Shown here one piece after another: positions 26,152 through 35,944 of a stretch of 64,000 nucleotides of DNA. Within the stretch, counting starts at the first letter, position 1; the number at the start of each line of letters is the position of its first letter. A program made the translations under genes and the position numbers. The stretch comes from Paenibacillus sp. RC334 (lineage in GTDB: Bacteria; Bacillota; Bacilli; Paenibacillales; Paenibacillaceae). Below the pieces are notes generated by a model. It saw only the letters and a list, made by a program, of their open reading frames with translations. It did not search any database and was not told the origin of the DNA. Where the stretch lies: NCBI RefSeq assembly GCF_030034735.1, contig NZ_CP125370.1, positions 5,627,001-5,691,000 on the forward strand, given 5' to 3'.

Positions 26152-27633
26152 ATGGATAACTATCTTGCTGTTGATATTGGGGCTTCAAGCGGAAGACTCG
26201 TAAGTGCAACCCTGCAAGGTGGCCAGCTTCACTTGGAAGAGCTTCACAGGTTCGGCAACTCCTTTACGGAAAGGGACGGACATGATTACTGGAATGTCGA
26301 TGATCTGTTTGACGAGATCATAAAAGGACTGCAAAAAGCCAAACAGAAAGGGATTCATTCCTGCACGCTCGGCATAGATACATGGGCTGTAGATTACGTC
26401 CTGCTGGATCAGGAAGGTCGTCGCATTCATGATATCTACGCCTATCGCGATGCACGAACTCTTCATGCACCCGAAAAGCTGCACCAGCTCATAAGCAGAG
26501 AAGATGTATATGAGAAGACAGGCATTCAGGAGCTGAACTTTAACACGCTGTATCAACTGTTCGTCCATGATCGGGAACAGCTCGCCCAAGCAGATAAAAT
26601 TCTGATGGTTCCCGATTATCTGTATTACCGCCTTACGGGCATCATGATGAATGAAACGACAAATGCATCTACCATGCAGCTTTTAAATGTGAATACCCGG
26701 GAGTTGGATGAAGAACTACTGTCCCTGCTCCGTCTTCGCCGTAATCAATTTGCAGCGCTTACCAAGCCCGGTCAGACTCTGGGGGCAATCTTACCGGAGC
26801 TTGCTCAGCAGTACGATCTTCCAGACTGCCAGCTCATTGTCGTGCCTACACACGATACAGCATCGGCTGTGGCGGGTGTTCCGTCGAAGCGGGAAGAATC
26901 GTGGGCCTATATTAGCAGCGGAACGTGGTCACTTCTGGGTATGGAGCGGCGACAAGCCTTGAATACCAAGGCAGCCATGCAGGCGAACTACACCAATGAG
27001 TGGGGAGCTTACGATACGTACCGTTTTCTGAAAAACATTATGGGCCTATGGATGATTCAGGAAGTAAGAAGAGAGGGCGGTTCTGCTCTTAGCTTTGCCG
27101 AATTGGCCCAACTGGCTTCGGCAGAAACGCCGTTTGCCAGTCTGGTTCTCTGCAACCTGCCCGCATTTTTAAACCCGGATAGCATGACTCTTGAAATTCA
27201 ACGATTCTGCGAGGAAACGGGGCAATCCATTCCCCGGACACCGGGTTCGCTCGCCCGTTGTATTTTCGACAGCCTGGCCTTGAGCTACCGGGATGCCTTA
27301 CATGAGCTACAGCGTTTAACAGACGAAACGGTTACTCAATTGCACATTGTCGGCGGAGGCGCTAACAACGAGTTACTATGTCAGCTAACAGCCGATCTTT
27401 TGGGGATTGAGGTTCACGCTGGACCTTCCGAGTCGACGGCCATCGGTAATATTGTCGTGCAGCTCATCAGCACTGGTGCTCTTGAGGATCTCCAGGCTGC
27501 TGGCAGTGTCATTGCCCAATCCTTCCCGACTCAGTTATATCAACCGAGGACAGTGGATGGACTGGAAGGAGTTCTGGAACGCTGGGAAAATCTCAGGAAG
27601 CAAACAGCGTCCTCTATTCAGATATCTCGATAA
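26152..27633 (+). CDS. rhaB: Rhamnulokinase
   Basis: The 493-residue FGGY-family kinase phosphorylates L-rhamnulose to L-rhamnulose 1-phosphate. Visible features are the first ATPase-fold motif VDIGASSGRLV (residues 5-15), IDTWAVDYVLLD, HDTASAVAGVP, the adenosine-binding GTWSLLGME and the second-lobe signature VGGGANNELLCQLTADLLG. AAGGAG lies eight bases before the ATG. It opens a three-gene operon with rhaA and rhaD. Confidence 0.94.
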   Translation: MDNYLAVDIGASSGRLVSATLQGGQLHLEELHRFGNSFTERDGHDYWNVDDLFDEIIKGLQKAKQKGIHSCTLGIDTWAVDYVLLDQEGRRIHDIYAYRDARTLHAPEKLHQLISREDVYEKTGIQELNFNTLYQLFVHDREQLAQADKILMVPDYLYYRLTGIMMNETTNASTMQLLNVNTRELDEELLSLLRLRRNQFAALTKPGQTLGAILPELAQQYDLPDCQLIVVPTHDTASAVAGVPSKREESWAYISSGTWSLLGMERRQALNTKAAMQANYTNEWGAYDTYRFLKNIMGLWMIQEVRREGGSALSFAELAQLASAETPFASLVLCNLPAFLNPDSMTLEIQRFCEETGQSIPRTPGSLARCIFDSLALSYRDALHELQRLTDETVTQLHIVGGGANNELLCQLTADLLGIEVHAGPSESTAIGNIVVQLISTGALEDLQAAGSVIAQSFPTQLYQPRTVDGLEGVLERWENLRKQTASSIQISR

Positions 27634-27645
27634 AGGAGTAAACCC

Positions 27646-28902
27646 ATGAATCAAGCCATTGAAGCCAGTTATAACGAAGCGAAAAAGCTGTATGCCCGCC
27701 ACGGTATTCAGGTGGATGACGTTTTACGGAAGCTTTCAGAGATCAAAATATCATTACACTGCTGGCAGGGAGATGATGTTCAGGGGTTCCTGTTCAAAGA
27801 CAAACAGCTTAGCGGGGGCATTGCTGTAACAGGCAGCTACCCGGGCAGAGCAGGTACACCGGATGAATTACGTCAGGATTTAGAGAAAGCCCTGTCGCTC
27901 ATTCCGGGTCAACACAAGGTCAATCTGCACGCGATCTATGCGGATACCACAGAACAAGTGGATCTGGATCAATTGGAGCCGCACCATTTTCAGAACTGGG
28001 TAGACTGGGCCAAACAGCAGGGATTGGGGCTTGATTTTAACCCCACCTTGTTCTCCCATCCCAAAGCGGAAGACGGCTTCACGCTGAGCCACAAGGACCC
28101 TGAAATTCGCAATTTCTGGATCACACACTGTAAAAAATCACGTAGGATTGCGGAGTATTTTGGAAAAGAGCTCGGTCAGCCATGTGTTACCAACCACTGG
28201 ATGCCGGATGGTTACAAGGATACCCCGATTGACCGCTTGGCTCCAAGAAAACGCCTTAGAGATTCTCTGGACGAGATTTTCAGTGAAAAAATCAGTGAAG
28301 AATACAACATAGACGCGGTTGAAAGCAAGCTGTTCGGCATCGGTTCGGAAAGCTATGTCGTTGGCTCGCATGAATTCTATATGGGTTATGCGCTGACGCG
28401 GGGTAAATCCATTTGTCTCGATTCCGGTCACTTCCATCCGACTGAAGTCATTTCAAATAAACTGTCTTCCGTGCTGATGTTCACCGATCAATTATTGCTC
28501 CATGTCAGCAGACCCGTTCGTTGGGACAGCGATCATGTGGTGACCATGGACGACGAATTACTCGACATTGCCCGTGAGCTGGTTCGCGGAGAATTGCTTT
28601 CCCGAACCCATATCGGCCTAGATTTCTTTGACGGCAGCATCAATCATGTGGCTGCATGGGTCATCGGAACACGCAACACGATCAAAGCGCTGCTTCGCGC
28701 TATGCTGGAACCGATTGAAGCATTGAAGCAGGCGGAAGAGGAACGGGACTTCACCACTCGTCTTGCCCTTGTCGAAGAATTCAAATCATATCCGTTCGGG
28801 GCCGTATGGGATTACTATTGCGCTCAAAACGGTGTCCCCGTTCGTGAAGAATGGCTGGCCGAAGCAAAAAACTATGAACAACAGGTACTGTTAAAACGGT
28901 AA
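27646..28902 (+). CDS. rhaA: L-rhamnose isomerase
   Basis: The 418-residue protein converts L-rhamnose to L-rhamnulose in the cytosol using a divalent metal. Family motifs are [53 protein letters not shown] and [20 protein letters not shown]. The length matches the family (about 418-420). It starts 12 bases after rhaB with AAAGGAG before the ATG. Confidence 0.96.
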   Translation: MNQAIEASYNEAKKLYARHGIQVDDVLRKLSEIKISLHCWQGDDVQGFLFKDKQLSGGIAVTGSYPGRAGTPDELRQDLEKALSLIPGQHKVNLHAIYADTTEQVDLDQLEPHHFQNWVDWAKQQGLGLDFNPTLFSHPKAEDGFTLSHKDPEIRNFWITHCKKSRRIAEYFGKELGQPCVTNHWMPDGYKDTPIDRLAPRKRLRDSLDEIFSEKISEEYNIDAVESKLFGIGSESYVVGSHEFYMGYALTRGKSICLDSGHFHPTEVISNKLSSVLMFTDQLLLHVSRPVRWDSDHVVTMDDELLDIARELVRGELLSRTHIGLDFFDGSINHVAAWVIGTRNTIKALLRAMLEPIEALKQAEEERDFTTRLALVEEFKSYPFGAVWDYYCAQNGVPVREEWLAEAKNYEQQVLLKR

Positions 28903-28955
28903 TTACCGCATGTATAAGCTTGTATGTTTAAATCATCCAAAGGGAGAGATCATCC

Positions 28956-29801
28956 ATGACTACTGTACTGGAGAATCATAAAGAACGGAAATCGGAGCTG
29001 GATATTCCATTCGTCCGCGAGATGGCGGAAATTACGCAAAACATGTGGAAATTCGGCTGGGATGAGCGTAACGGAGGGAATGTCAGTTATATTCTGGATG
29101 AAGCAGAGGTATCCAAATATCTTGATATCCATCATGTTATTCGTACGATCAAACCTGCTTTTCCTGTGAATGAGTTGGCAGGCAAATATTTTATCGTCAC
29201 CGGATCAGGCAAGTATTTTAAAAACGTAATCTCCGATCCAGAAGCCAATTTAGGTGTCCTCCGTGTCTCGCAGGATGGCGAGCAATTGGAAGTCTTGTGG
29301 GGCCTCAAGCATGACGCGGTACCTACCAGCGAATTGCCGTCTCATTTTATGAGCCACATTGAGCGCTTGAAGGTCGATCCTAACCATCGTGTTGTAATCC
29401 ATAATCATGCCACCCATGTCATTGCCATGACCTTCATTCATAGTCTGGACGAAAACCAGTTTACCAAAACACTGTGGGAAATGTGTACCGAATGTATTGT
29501 CGTCTTCCCAGACGGTATCGGCGTAATCCCTTGGATGGTACCGGGCTCCAGCGAAATCGGCCGCGAAACGGCCAAAAAAATGAAGGATCATCACGCCGTA
29601 TTATGGCCTCATCACGGTATTTTCGGAACAGGCAGCTCCATTGATGAAGCGTTTGGCCTGATTGAAACGATTGAAAAAGCGGCGCAAATTTATATGCTCA
29701 TTGCTAAGCATGATATCCAGCAGCGGATTACGGATCAGGAATTGGCGGATCTGGCCAAAGCCTTTAACGTTATTCCAAAAGAAGGAATCCTCAACGTATA
29801 A
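28956..29801 (+). CDS. rhaD: Rhamnulose-1-phosphate aldolase
   Basis: The 281-residue class II (zinc) aldolase splits rhamnulose 1-phosphate to dihydroxyacetone phosphate and L-lactaldehyde. Zinc ligands are in [11 protein letters not shown] and [10 protein letters not shown], the phosphate-binding region in [10 protein letters not shown] and [10 protein letters not shown]. It ends the operon and is followed by a strong terminator. No lactaldehyde-handling gene or rhaM mutarotase is present in the block. Confidence 0.95.
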   Translation: MTTVLENHKERKSELDIPFVREMAEITQNMWKFGWDERNGGNVSYILDEAEVSKYLDIHHVIRTIKPAFPVNELAGKYFIVTGSGKYFKNVISDPEANLGVLRVSQDGEQLEVLWGLKHDAVPTSELPSHFMSHIERLKVDPNHRVVIHNHATHVIAMTFIHSLDENQFTKTLWEMCTECIVVFPDGIGVIPWMVPGSSEIGRETAKKMKDHHAVLWPHHGIFGTGSSIDEAFGLIETIEKAAQIYMLIAKHDIQQRITDQELADLAKAFNVIPKEGILNV

Positions 29802-29831
29802 ACATAGGCTAACCTCATAGCTCACAACTTA

Positions 29832-29872
29832 AAAAGCTCCACGGCTTGTCTCAAACCAGCCATGGAGCTTTT
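29832..29872. terminator. Bidirectional terminator after rhaD
   Basis: AAAAGCTCCAcGGCT and AGCCaTGGAGCTTTT pair with one mismatch; A-rich and T-rich flanks allow termination from both sides. Confidence 0.88.
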
Positions 29873-29890
29873 GTTATGCATATCGGGATA

Positions 29891-30877
29891 TTACACTTTA
29901 TGCTTCTCTCTATATTCATTCGGAGTTACGCCGAAATAGTCTTTAAATTTTCGGTAAAAAAAGCTCAAATTATCATAGCCGATATCGGCCGCAATATGAT
30001 AGACAGGTGTATCCGTATTGGAAAGAAGGAGCGAGGAACGCGTCATTCGGTGGATCAAAATCAATTGTTTAAACGATCGTCCGGTCGATTTTTTAAGTAG
30101 CGCACTCAGGTAGTTCGGATGGAAATTAAAGTGCTCTGCTGTAGAAGCAAGCGTACACGTTTGGAAGTTCTCTTCCAGGTAGTGAAGAATCTCAATGACG
30201 GATGGATGGGAAGACGATTTGGCATGCTTCTGGTTCGTATCAAATTGGAATACGCGCAATAGTTCAGAAAAGATCAAGACCATATAACAGTCGATCATCT
30301 CTTCAGAACACAGGGATTGATCATAATATTCACACAGAAGCTCCCGCATAAACAAGCCGAGCTTTCTGCTGTTTTCGGAATGAAAAATAATGTATCTGTT
30401 GTGCGTCTGATTATCCGAAATTGCATTCACCAGAAAGTCCGTAATCATGCTGCGACTGGACAAGCGACTTAGAAAAGAAGTTGAGAAATATTCTCTGCTC
30501 ATTGAAATGTTCACAATAATATCATTCTCGCCTGTCGCCAAAATCGCATGTGGCGCTCCGGTATCTACAATACAAATTTGGCCCTCGGTTAATGTCACCG
30601 TCTGATTGTTGATGATCTGTGTACACTGCCCCGAATAGACATAATTCATTTCAATATCATTGTGGATATGCATAGGAACCTCAGCAAATCGACTGTGCTT
30701 TGTAATCTTGATTTTGCCGCCCTCCAAATAAAACACAAACACTTTTTGGCCGTTATATTCAATCTGTTTAATGCTGTTATATTTCTCGGACAGATACGGA
30801 TGTTCTCGATAGGCTTCCTCACTTGCCGTCAATTTACGCAGCTTGCGATCCAATTCATCATGTTCCATTAACCCCAT
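29891..30877 (-). CDS. AraC-family regulator, probable activator of rhamnose genes
   Basis: The protein of about 328 residues has an N-terminal cupin sensor (FAEVPMHIHNDIEMNYVYSG, IVDTGAPHAILATG) and two C-terminal helix-turn-helix units (HFNFHPNYLSALLKKSTG and IAADIGYDNLSFFYRKFKDY, ending PNEYREKH). It is convergent with rhaBAD and divergent from the glycosidase gene, so rhamnose or a rhamnoside is the likely effector. GGAGGGG precedes a GTG-ATG pair; ATG 30877 is given, and ATG 30868 is also possible. Confidence 0.85.
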   Translation of the reverse strand: MGLMEHDELDRKLRKLTASEEAYREHPYLSEKYNSIKQIEYNGQKVFVFYLEGGKIKITKHSRFAEVPMHIHNDIEMNYVYSGQCTQIINNQTVTLTEGQICIVDTGAPHAILATGENDIIVNISMSREYFSTSFLSRLSSRSMITDFLVNAISDNQTHNRYIIFHSENSRKLGLFMRELLCEYYDQSLCSEEMIDCYMVLIFSELLRVFQFDTNQKHAKSSSHPSVIEILHYLEENFQTCTLASTAEHFNFHPNYLSALLKKSTGRSFKQLILIHRMTRSSLLLSNTDTPVYHIAADIGYDNLSFFYRKFKDYFGVTPNEYREKHKV

Positions 30878-30948
30878 CACCCCTCCTATTATTATAACCT
30901 TAAGTTTGGACAGTCAACAACTTGTGTTTCGGTATTAATATCCCTAAA

Positions 30949-30962
30949 TAAAAGCGTTATCA
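30949..30962. promoter_or_regulatory. Candidate cre site (CcpA operator)
   Basis: TAAAAGCGTTATCA agrees with 13 of 14 positions of the cre consensus TGWAANCGNTNWCA. It lies between the divergent AraC and glycosidase genes, where carbon catabolite repression would be expected. Confidence 0.5.
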
Positions 30963-31099
30963 TGTGAGTATAGAAAGAGAAGTTATCATTTATATCTAAA
31001 ATATTACAATACACATAAAAGTACACTATTAAGAATATTTTCTTCGGCAAAAAAGTAGTATTCCATAAAAAAAATTATAAATATTCCGGGAGGATATCC

Positions 31100-33715
31100 A
31101 TGAAAAAAATAGAAGACGTGCTCGCCGGTCGGCAAGACAACTATATACTCCCTTTCTTTTGGCAGCATGGTGAAGATGAAAGTACGCTGAGAGATTATAT
31201 GGAAAAAATGCAAAGTACGGGCATTCAAGCCGTATGTGTCGAGTCACGGCCGCATCCTGACTTTGTCGGGGACAAATGGTGGCGAGATATGGACATTATT
31301 TTAGATGAAGCCCGGAAACGGAGCATGAAGGTGTGGATTTTGGATGATTCCCATTTCCCAACCGGATATGCCGTCGGGAAAATCAAAAGTGATTTTCCAC
31401 ATCTGCAAAAAAGCTTCCTGAAAACACATCAACAGGATTTTGCAGGTCCACTGAAGCACGCCAGTTTTCTGGTTAAATGGGCGGCCCCGCACCCGGGAGA
31501 CCGGATTATCGGTGTCATTGCTGCCAAGAAACAGAACATGGATGAGGTTGACACTGATACTTTGATTGATATTAGCCAGTATTTGCATGATGGCAAGGTG
31601 TACTGGGATTTGCCGGAGGGAGAATGGCGAATCTTTACACTGGTGCAGACTTTTTACGGTGGAGAAAAGGAAACGGAAGGCTACCTGAATCCGATTGTAC
31701 CGGAAGCGACGCAGGTCCTGATTGATACGGTATACGAAGCGCACTGGCAGCATTATGAGGCGGACTTTGGTTCCACTATTGCAGGCTTTTTCTCCGATGA
31801 ACCCCGTTTTGGGAATATGCATGGCGCGTTCGGTTCCATCGGGAGATTCGATATGGTGCTGCCGTGGCGCGACGATATGCTTGATCTGCTGAAGCCGCTG
31901 CTATCTGGAGAGGTTCTGCGTTTGCTGCCTTTGCTGTCCGTAGATGGGGGAGCGCAGGCGCACAACGTCCGTTATGCCTACATGAATCTGGTCAGCCAAC
32001 TGTATGCCGATCACTTTACCGGCAAGCTTGGCGGATGGTGCCGTTCGCATGGGGTCGAATACATCGGTCATTTGATCGAGGACAACAATGCTCATGCGCG
32101 ACTTGGCTACGGAACAGGGCATTTTTACCGGGGATTGTGGGAACAGGATATGTCCGGTATTGATGTGGTGCTGCATCAAATTATGCCGGGCATGGATCGT
32201 GGAACCTTCAAATCCTTTACCTCAAAGGGCTGGGATGGAGAATTTTTTCATTATGGATTGGCGAAAATGGGGGCTTCTCTGGGGCATATAGATCCCAAAA
32301 AGAAAGGCCGTACGATGTGCGAAGTATATGGTGCTTATGGCTGGGGAGAAGGACTCAAGCTGATGAAATGGATCACGGACCATATGCTGGTTCGGGGAGT
32401 GAACTATTTTGTTCCGCACGCCTTTTCGCCCAAACCGTTCCCTGACCCGGATTGCCCCCCACATTTCTATGCAGACGGGAAAGATCCGCAGTTCAGATAC
32501 ATGCACATTCTGATGCAGTATATGAACCGCATGAGTCACTTGCTGACGGATGGCATCCATATCGCTCAGGCAGCAATCCTGTATCATGCAGAAGCAGAAT
32601 GGTCAGGGGATTATATGCTGTTCCAAAAGCCGGCACGAGAGCTGACTCAGCATCAAATTGAATTTGATATTGTGCCTGCTGATACGCTAGTTGACGCAAT
32701 CGTCACAGATGGACAGCTCGTTGTAAACAGCGAATGTTTTGCATGTGTGGTCATTCCTTATGCTGAAGCGCTCCCCTACTCCCTTTTAACCGCATTAGGA
32801 GACGGGCTGGATCAAGGACTGCGCGTATTCTTTGTAGGAGGCTTCCCTGAGCGCTTCAGTGAGGGCAGCGGTGCAGAAACAGTGCTGGACAAAATCCGTC
32901 AACACAAGAATTCCAGACTGGTTTCATTGGAAACTATAGCTGAAAAACTGCGTGATGAAGGTATCTATGAAATAAATGTATCGGATCACCAGCCGTATCT
33001 GCGCTATTATCACTACCAGCAAGCGGACGGAGATGTGTTCATGTTTTTTAACGAGCACCCCTATGAGTCTATGACTTCATCCATTGATATTCCATTGTCC
33101 GGCAACGTATATGAGTATGACGCTTTGACGAACCAGCTTGTACAGTTGGATTCGGGTGTCCATCCCGCCGGAACGACTCTGTCTCTGACACTGAGTGCAT
33201 ATGAATCCAAAGTTTTTATATTCAACAGCAGGTTGGATGAGAAACTGGTATCCATGTCAACTCCAAAAACCAACTTATCTGATGCTACAACAACGATAAT
33301 CGAGGGAAAGTGGAAGGTTTCCTTGGCCTCTGCGGAGCAATATCCTCACTTTGGCGAACAGATTGAACTGAAAGAACTGGTGAATTTAGCGACCCCGGAT
33401 TTATACCCAGAGTTCGTAGGAACCATGAGATACCAGATTGATTTTGAGGTCACAGCTATGCCAAAGCAGGCGCGATTAGCACTTGGGCAAGCATATGAAG
33501 TCGCTGAAGTCTGGATCAACGGTCACTCGGTCGGAAGCCGGATCTGCCCACCATATGATTTTGATGTCACCAAAGCGTTGGTCCCAGGTATAAATACGCT
33601 GGTCATTGAAGTAACCAACACGCTCGTCAAAGAGCAAGCCGACTTCCTTTCACAGTATCTGTTACAGGAGCCTACTGGCTTGATTGGACCCGTTCAGTTA
33701 ACGATGCAGCCATGA
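31100..33715 (+). CDS. Large cytosolic glycoside hydrolase, alpha-L-rhamnosidase (GH106-like) candidate
   Basis: The 871-residue protein has no signal peptide. Its N-terminal two thirds look like the TIM-barrel glycosidase of GH106-type rhamnosidases: MKVWILDDSHFPTGYAVG, IAGFFSDEPRFGN (acidic residues near the active site), YIGHLIEDNNAH, and GVNYFVPHAFSPKPFPDPDC. The C-terminal about 150 residues form a galactose-binding-like beta-sandwich (RLALGQAYEVAEVWINGHSV). Family assignment is from general resemblance, and the context (rhaBAD, AraC, PTS) supports a rhamnoside substrate hydrolysed after uptake. GGGAGG precedes the ATG. Confidence 0.7.
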   Translation: MKKIEDVLAGRQDNYILPFFWQHGEDESTLRDYMEKMQSTGIQAVCVESRPHPDFVGDKWWRDMDIILDEARKRSMKVWILDDSHFPTGYAVGKIKSDFPHLQKSFLKTHQQDFAGPLKHASFLVKWAAPHPGDRIIGVIAAKKQNMDEVDTDTLIDISQYLHDGKVYWDLPEGEWRIFTLVQTFYGGEKETEGYLNPIVPEATQVLIDTVYEAHWQHYEADFGSTIAGFFSDEPRFGNMHGAFGSIGRFDMVLPWRDDMLDLLKPLLSGEVLRLLPLLSVDGGAQAHNVRYAYMNLVSQLYADHFTGKLGGWCRSHGVEYIGHLIEDNNAHARLGYGTGHFYRGLWEQDMSGIDVVLHQIMPGMDRGTFKSFTSKGWDGEFFHYGLAKMGASLGHIDPKKKGRTMCEVYGAYGWGEGLKLMKWITDHMLVRGVNYFVPHAFSPKPFPDPDCPPHFYADGKDPQFRYMHILMQYMNRMSHLLTDGIHIAQAAILYHAEAEWSGDYMLFQKPARELTQHQIEFDIVPADTLVDAIVTDGQLVVNSECFACVVIPYAEALPYSLLTALGDGLDQGLRVFFVGGFPERFSEGSGAETVLDKIRQHKNSRLVSLETIAEKLRDEGIYEINVSDHQPYLRYYHYQQADGDVFMFFNEHPYESMTSSIDIPLSGNVYEYDALTNQLVQLDSGVHPAGTTLSLTLSAYESKVFIFNSRLDEKLVSMSTPKTNLSDATTTIIEGKWKVSLASAEQYPHFGEQIELKELVNLATPDLYPEFVGTMRYQIDFEVTAMPKQARLALGQAYEVAEVWINGHSVGSRICPPYDFDVTKALVPGINTLVIEVTNTLVKEQADFLSQYLLQEPTGLIGPVQLTMQP

Positions 33716-33730
33716 TGTGATGTTCATAAC

Positions 33731-33760
33731 CCTGGCTCTTTCGAGATTGGAAGAGCCAGG
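33731..33760 (+). other. Intergenic hairpin between glycosidase and PTS genes
   Basis: CCTGGCTCTT and AAGAGCCAGG form a perfect 10-bp stem with no T-run. It may be an RNA-stability or processing element within an operon rather than a terminator. Confidence 0.6.
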
Positions 33761-33789
33761 CATTAAAGAAGTATGCTGGAGGGGTTAAA

Positions 33790-35649
33790 ATGGATAAGCA
33801 GAAATTAGCCAAGGATATCCTGGAGGGCGTCGGCGGCGAGGAAAACGTCGAGAGCGTCGTTCATTGCATGACCCGGTTACGTTTCAAACTGTACGATGAA
33901 AGCGTGCCCAATAAGGAAAAAATACAGAAATTGAAGGGCGTTAAAGGAGTTACCCTAAATGGCGGACAATATCAGGTCATTATCGGTAACGAAGTAGCCG
34001 ACGTCTATGAAGAGCTTGTGAAGTCTGCTCAATTGGGTTCAGGGGATAAAAGAGGTTCATCTGCTCCCAAGAAAAAGCAGAATTGGTTCAATAATATTCT
34101 GGAGACGATCGCGAGCTGCTTTACACCATTGCTTCCTGCACTGGCTGGAGCCGGGATGGTCAAAGCGCTACTGGCTATTCTCACCACACTCCATGTACTT
34201 TCCGAAAACAGTGGTACTTACCAGATATTAAACGTTATTGGAGACGGCATATTTCATTTCTTGCCTATACTGCTTGCCATAAGCGCTGCCAGAAGGTTTA
34301 AATCCAACGAATTTATAGCTGCAACGATTGCCGCGGCGATGCTCCATCCCAATTTACTGGATTTAAAAAACGGCGGTGCCAGCACGATTGATTTTCTCGG
34401 CCTGAACATCCCTCTGGTGAATTACGCTTCTACGGTCATTCCGATTTTGCTAACCATCTGGTTAACGTCTTATGTCGAAAAATTTGTTTACAAACGTACA
34501 CCTAATGTACTAAAAATCGTATTAGCACCATTAGTAGTGCTTTTGGTTATGATTCCTCTAGCCCTGTATGCCATCGGACCTGTGGGTACGTATGCAGCTC
34601 ATGGAGTGACAACCGCCATTAATTTCTTGTTTAATACGTCCGGACTGGTGGCCGGGTTTATTCTGGGTGGCTCCATTCAAGCCCTCGTCATCACAGGCAT
34701 GCACTACGGACTAATCCCAATCATTGTGCAATCCCTGGCTGTGAATGGCTATGATTATACAATACCGGCAACATTTATGGGGGTTATGGGGCAAGCAGGT
34801 GCGATCTTAGGCGTTCTGCTACGCACCAAAAACAAAGAATTGAAATCACTCTCCGGCTCTTCTCTGCTCTCCGCCTTGTTGGGGATTACGGAACCCGGAA
34901 TTTATGGAGTCACACTGCGACTGAAGAAACCTTTTTATGCAGGCATGATTGGCGGGGCCATTGGTGGAGCTATTCCCGGCGCTGTAGGGGCCAAAGCGAT
35001 TACGATGGCTCCAAGCGGTTTACAATCCCTGCCTATCTTTGCTGGCCCGACATTTGTTTATGTGATTATTGGTATCGTCGTCAGTTTTACCATCGGGGCC
35101 GTTGTATCTTATCTGCTTGGATTTAAAGAGCCTGACAATGTGGAAGACGAAGGTGACAATGAAAAGAATACTTCAGACGAGATGAAGCCGCTATCAGGAG
35201 AAAAAGTGCTATACGGTCCTCTGAACGGAACTATCATTGAACTAAGCGAAGTTAGCGATCCCGGCTTTGCTGCCATGGGCAAAGGGTTGGCTATTATCCC
35301 GGATCACGGACGGGTGATCGCCCCATTTCAGGGTAAAATCGCTACCGTAGCTAAAACGAAACATGCGGTAGCCATTGTCGGCGATGACGGAACCGAGGTG
35401 CTCATTCATGTAGGCGTAGACACTGTGAAGCTGAAGGGTGAATTTTTTACGACTCATGTTCATGCAGGCGATGAAGTACAGGCGGGAGATGTACTGCTGG
35501 AGTTTGAACCGGGCCCGATCAAGGCTGCCGGGTACGACACCACCACATCTGTTGTCATTACGAACAGTGATGAGAACACCGAGATTTTGAACAATGCCGG
35601 GACAACAGCCGTTGAACGCGCTCCATTTATGACGGTTGTTGCGAAATAA
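33790..35649 (+). CDS. PTS system beta-glucoside-type EIIBCA permease
   Basis: The 619-residue protein has all three domains fused. EIIB is at the N-terminus with phospho-Cys26 (VVHCMTRLRF). EIIC spans about 105-455 with roughly ten helices (GAGMVKALLAIL, GITEPGIYGVTLRLKKPF). EIIA is at about 490-619 with the active His in VLIHVGVDTVKLKGEFF. It imports and phosphorylates a sugar at the expense of PEP. The Bgl family usually takes beta-glucosides, but here the neighbours are rhamnose genes and no phospho-beta-glucosidase is seen nearby. GGAGGGG lies six bases before the ATG. Confidence 0.92.
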   Translation: MDKQKLAKDILEGVGGEENVESVVHCMTRLRFKLYDESVPNKEKIQKLKGVKGVTLNGGQYQVIIGNEVADVYEELVKSAQLGSGDKRGSSAPKKKQNWFNNILETIASCFTPLLPALAGAGMVKALLAILTTLHVLSENSGTYQILNVIGDGIFHFLPILLAISAARRFKSNEFIAATIAAAMLHPNLLDLKNGGASTIDFLGLNIPLVNYASTVIPILLTIWLTSYVEKFVYKRTPNVLKIVLAPLVVLLVMIPLALYAIGPVGTYAAHGVTTAINFLFNTSGLVAGFILGGSIQALVITGMHYGLIPIIVQSLAVNGYDYTIPATFMGVMGQAGAILGVLLRTKNKELKSLSGSSLLSALLGITEPGIYGVTLRLKKPFYAGMIGGAIGGAIPGAVGAKAITMAPSGLQSLPIFAGPTFVYVIIGIVVSFTIGAVVSYLLGFKEPDNVEDEGDNEKNTSDEMKPLSGEKVLYGPLNGTIIELSEVSDPGFAAMGKGLAIIPDHGRVIAPFQGKIATVAKTKHAVAIVGDDGTEVLIHVGVDTVKLKGEFFTTHVHAGDEVQAGDVLLEFEPGPIKAAGYDTTTSVVITNSDENTEILNNAGTTAVERAPFMTVVAK

Positions 35650-35670
35650 CCCGGTATGCTGAGAGACAAT

Positions 35671-35716
35671 AGAAAACAGGACTCCTGTGCTGGTGTGCAT
35701 AAGGAGCCCTGTTTTC
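35671..35716. terminator. Terminator after the PTS gene
   Basis: GAAAACAGGaCTCCT and AGGAGcCCTGTTTTC form a 14-bp stem with one mismatch and a 16-base loop. Confidence 0.8.
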
Positions 35717-35832
35717 GTTTCGTTACCTATTCTTTTAATTCATGACAGTTACTTGAATTCGGATGTTTCACGAATGGCCCGATCCGTCAACTGGGTTCAG
35801 GACAGCGTCCTCCATCGGCTGGTTATGCAGAA

Positions 35833-35909
35833 GTTTTGATTTTATAACCCTAAATTCCAATGAATTAACTTGTAATTATACATTCCTTTATATACAATAA
35901 AATCAAAAC
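35833..35909. promoter_or_regulatory. Perfect 13-bp inverted repeat upstream of an AraC gene
   Basis: GTTTTGATTTTAT (35833-35845) and ATAAAATCAAAAC (35897-35909) are exact reverse complements 51 bases apart, flanking an AT-rich promoter region (TATACA at about 35891). This may be an autoregulatory operator pair. Confidence 0.5.
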
Positions 35910-35944
35910 CCCCTTATCTCCACCAAAGGAGAGGTGACATTGTT

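Noticed and set aside
33731..33760. LicT/BglG-type antiterminator before the PTS gene
   Set aside because: The hairpin lacks a T-run and no RAT-like sequence was recognised.
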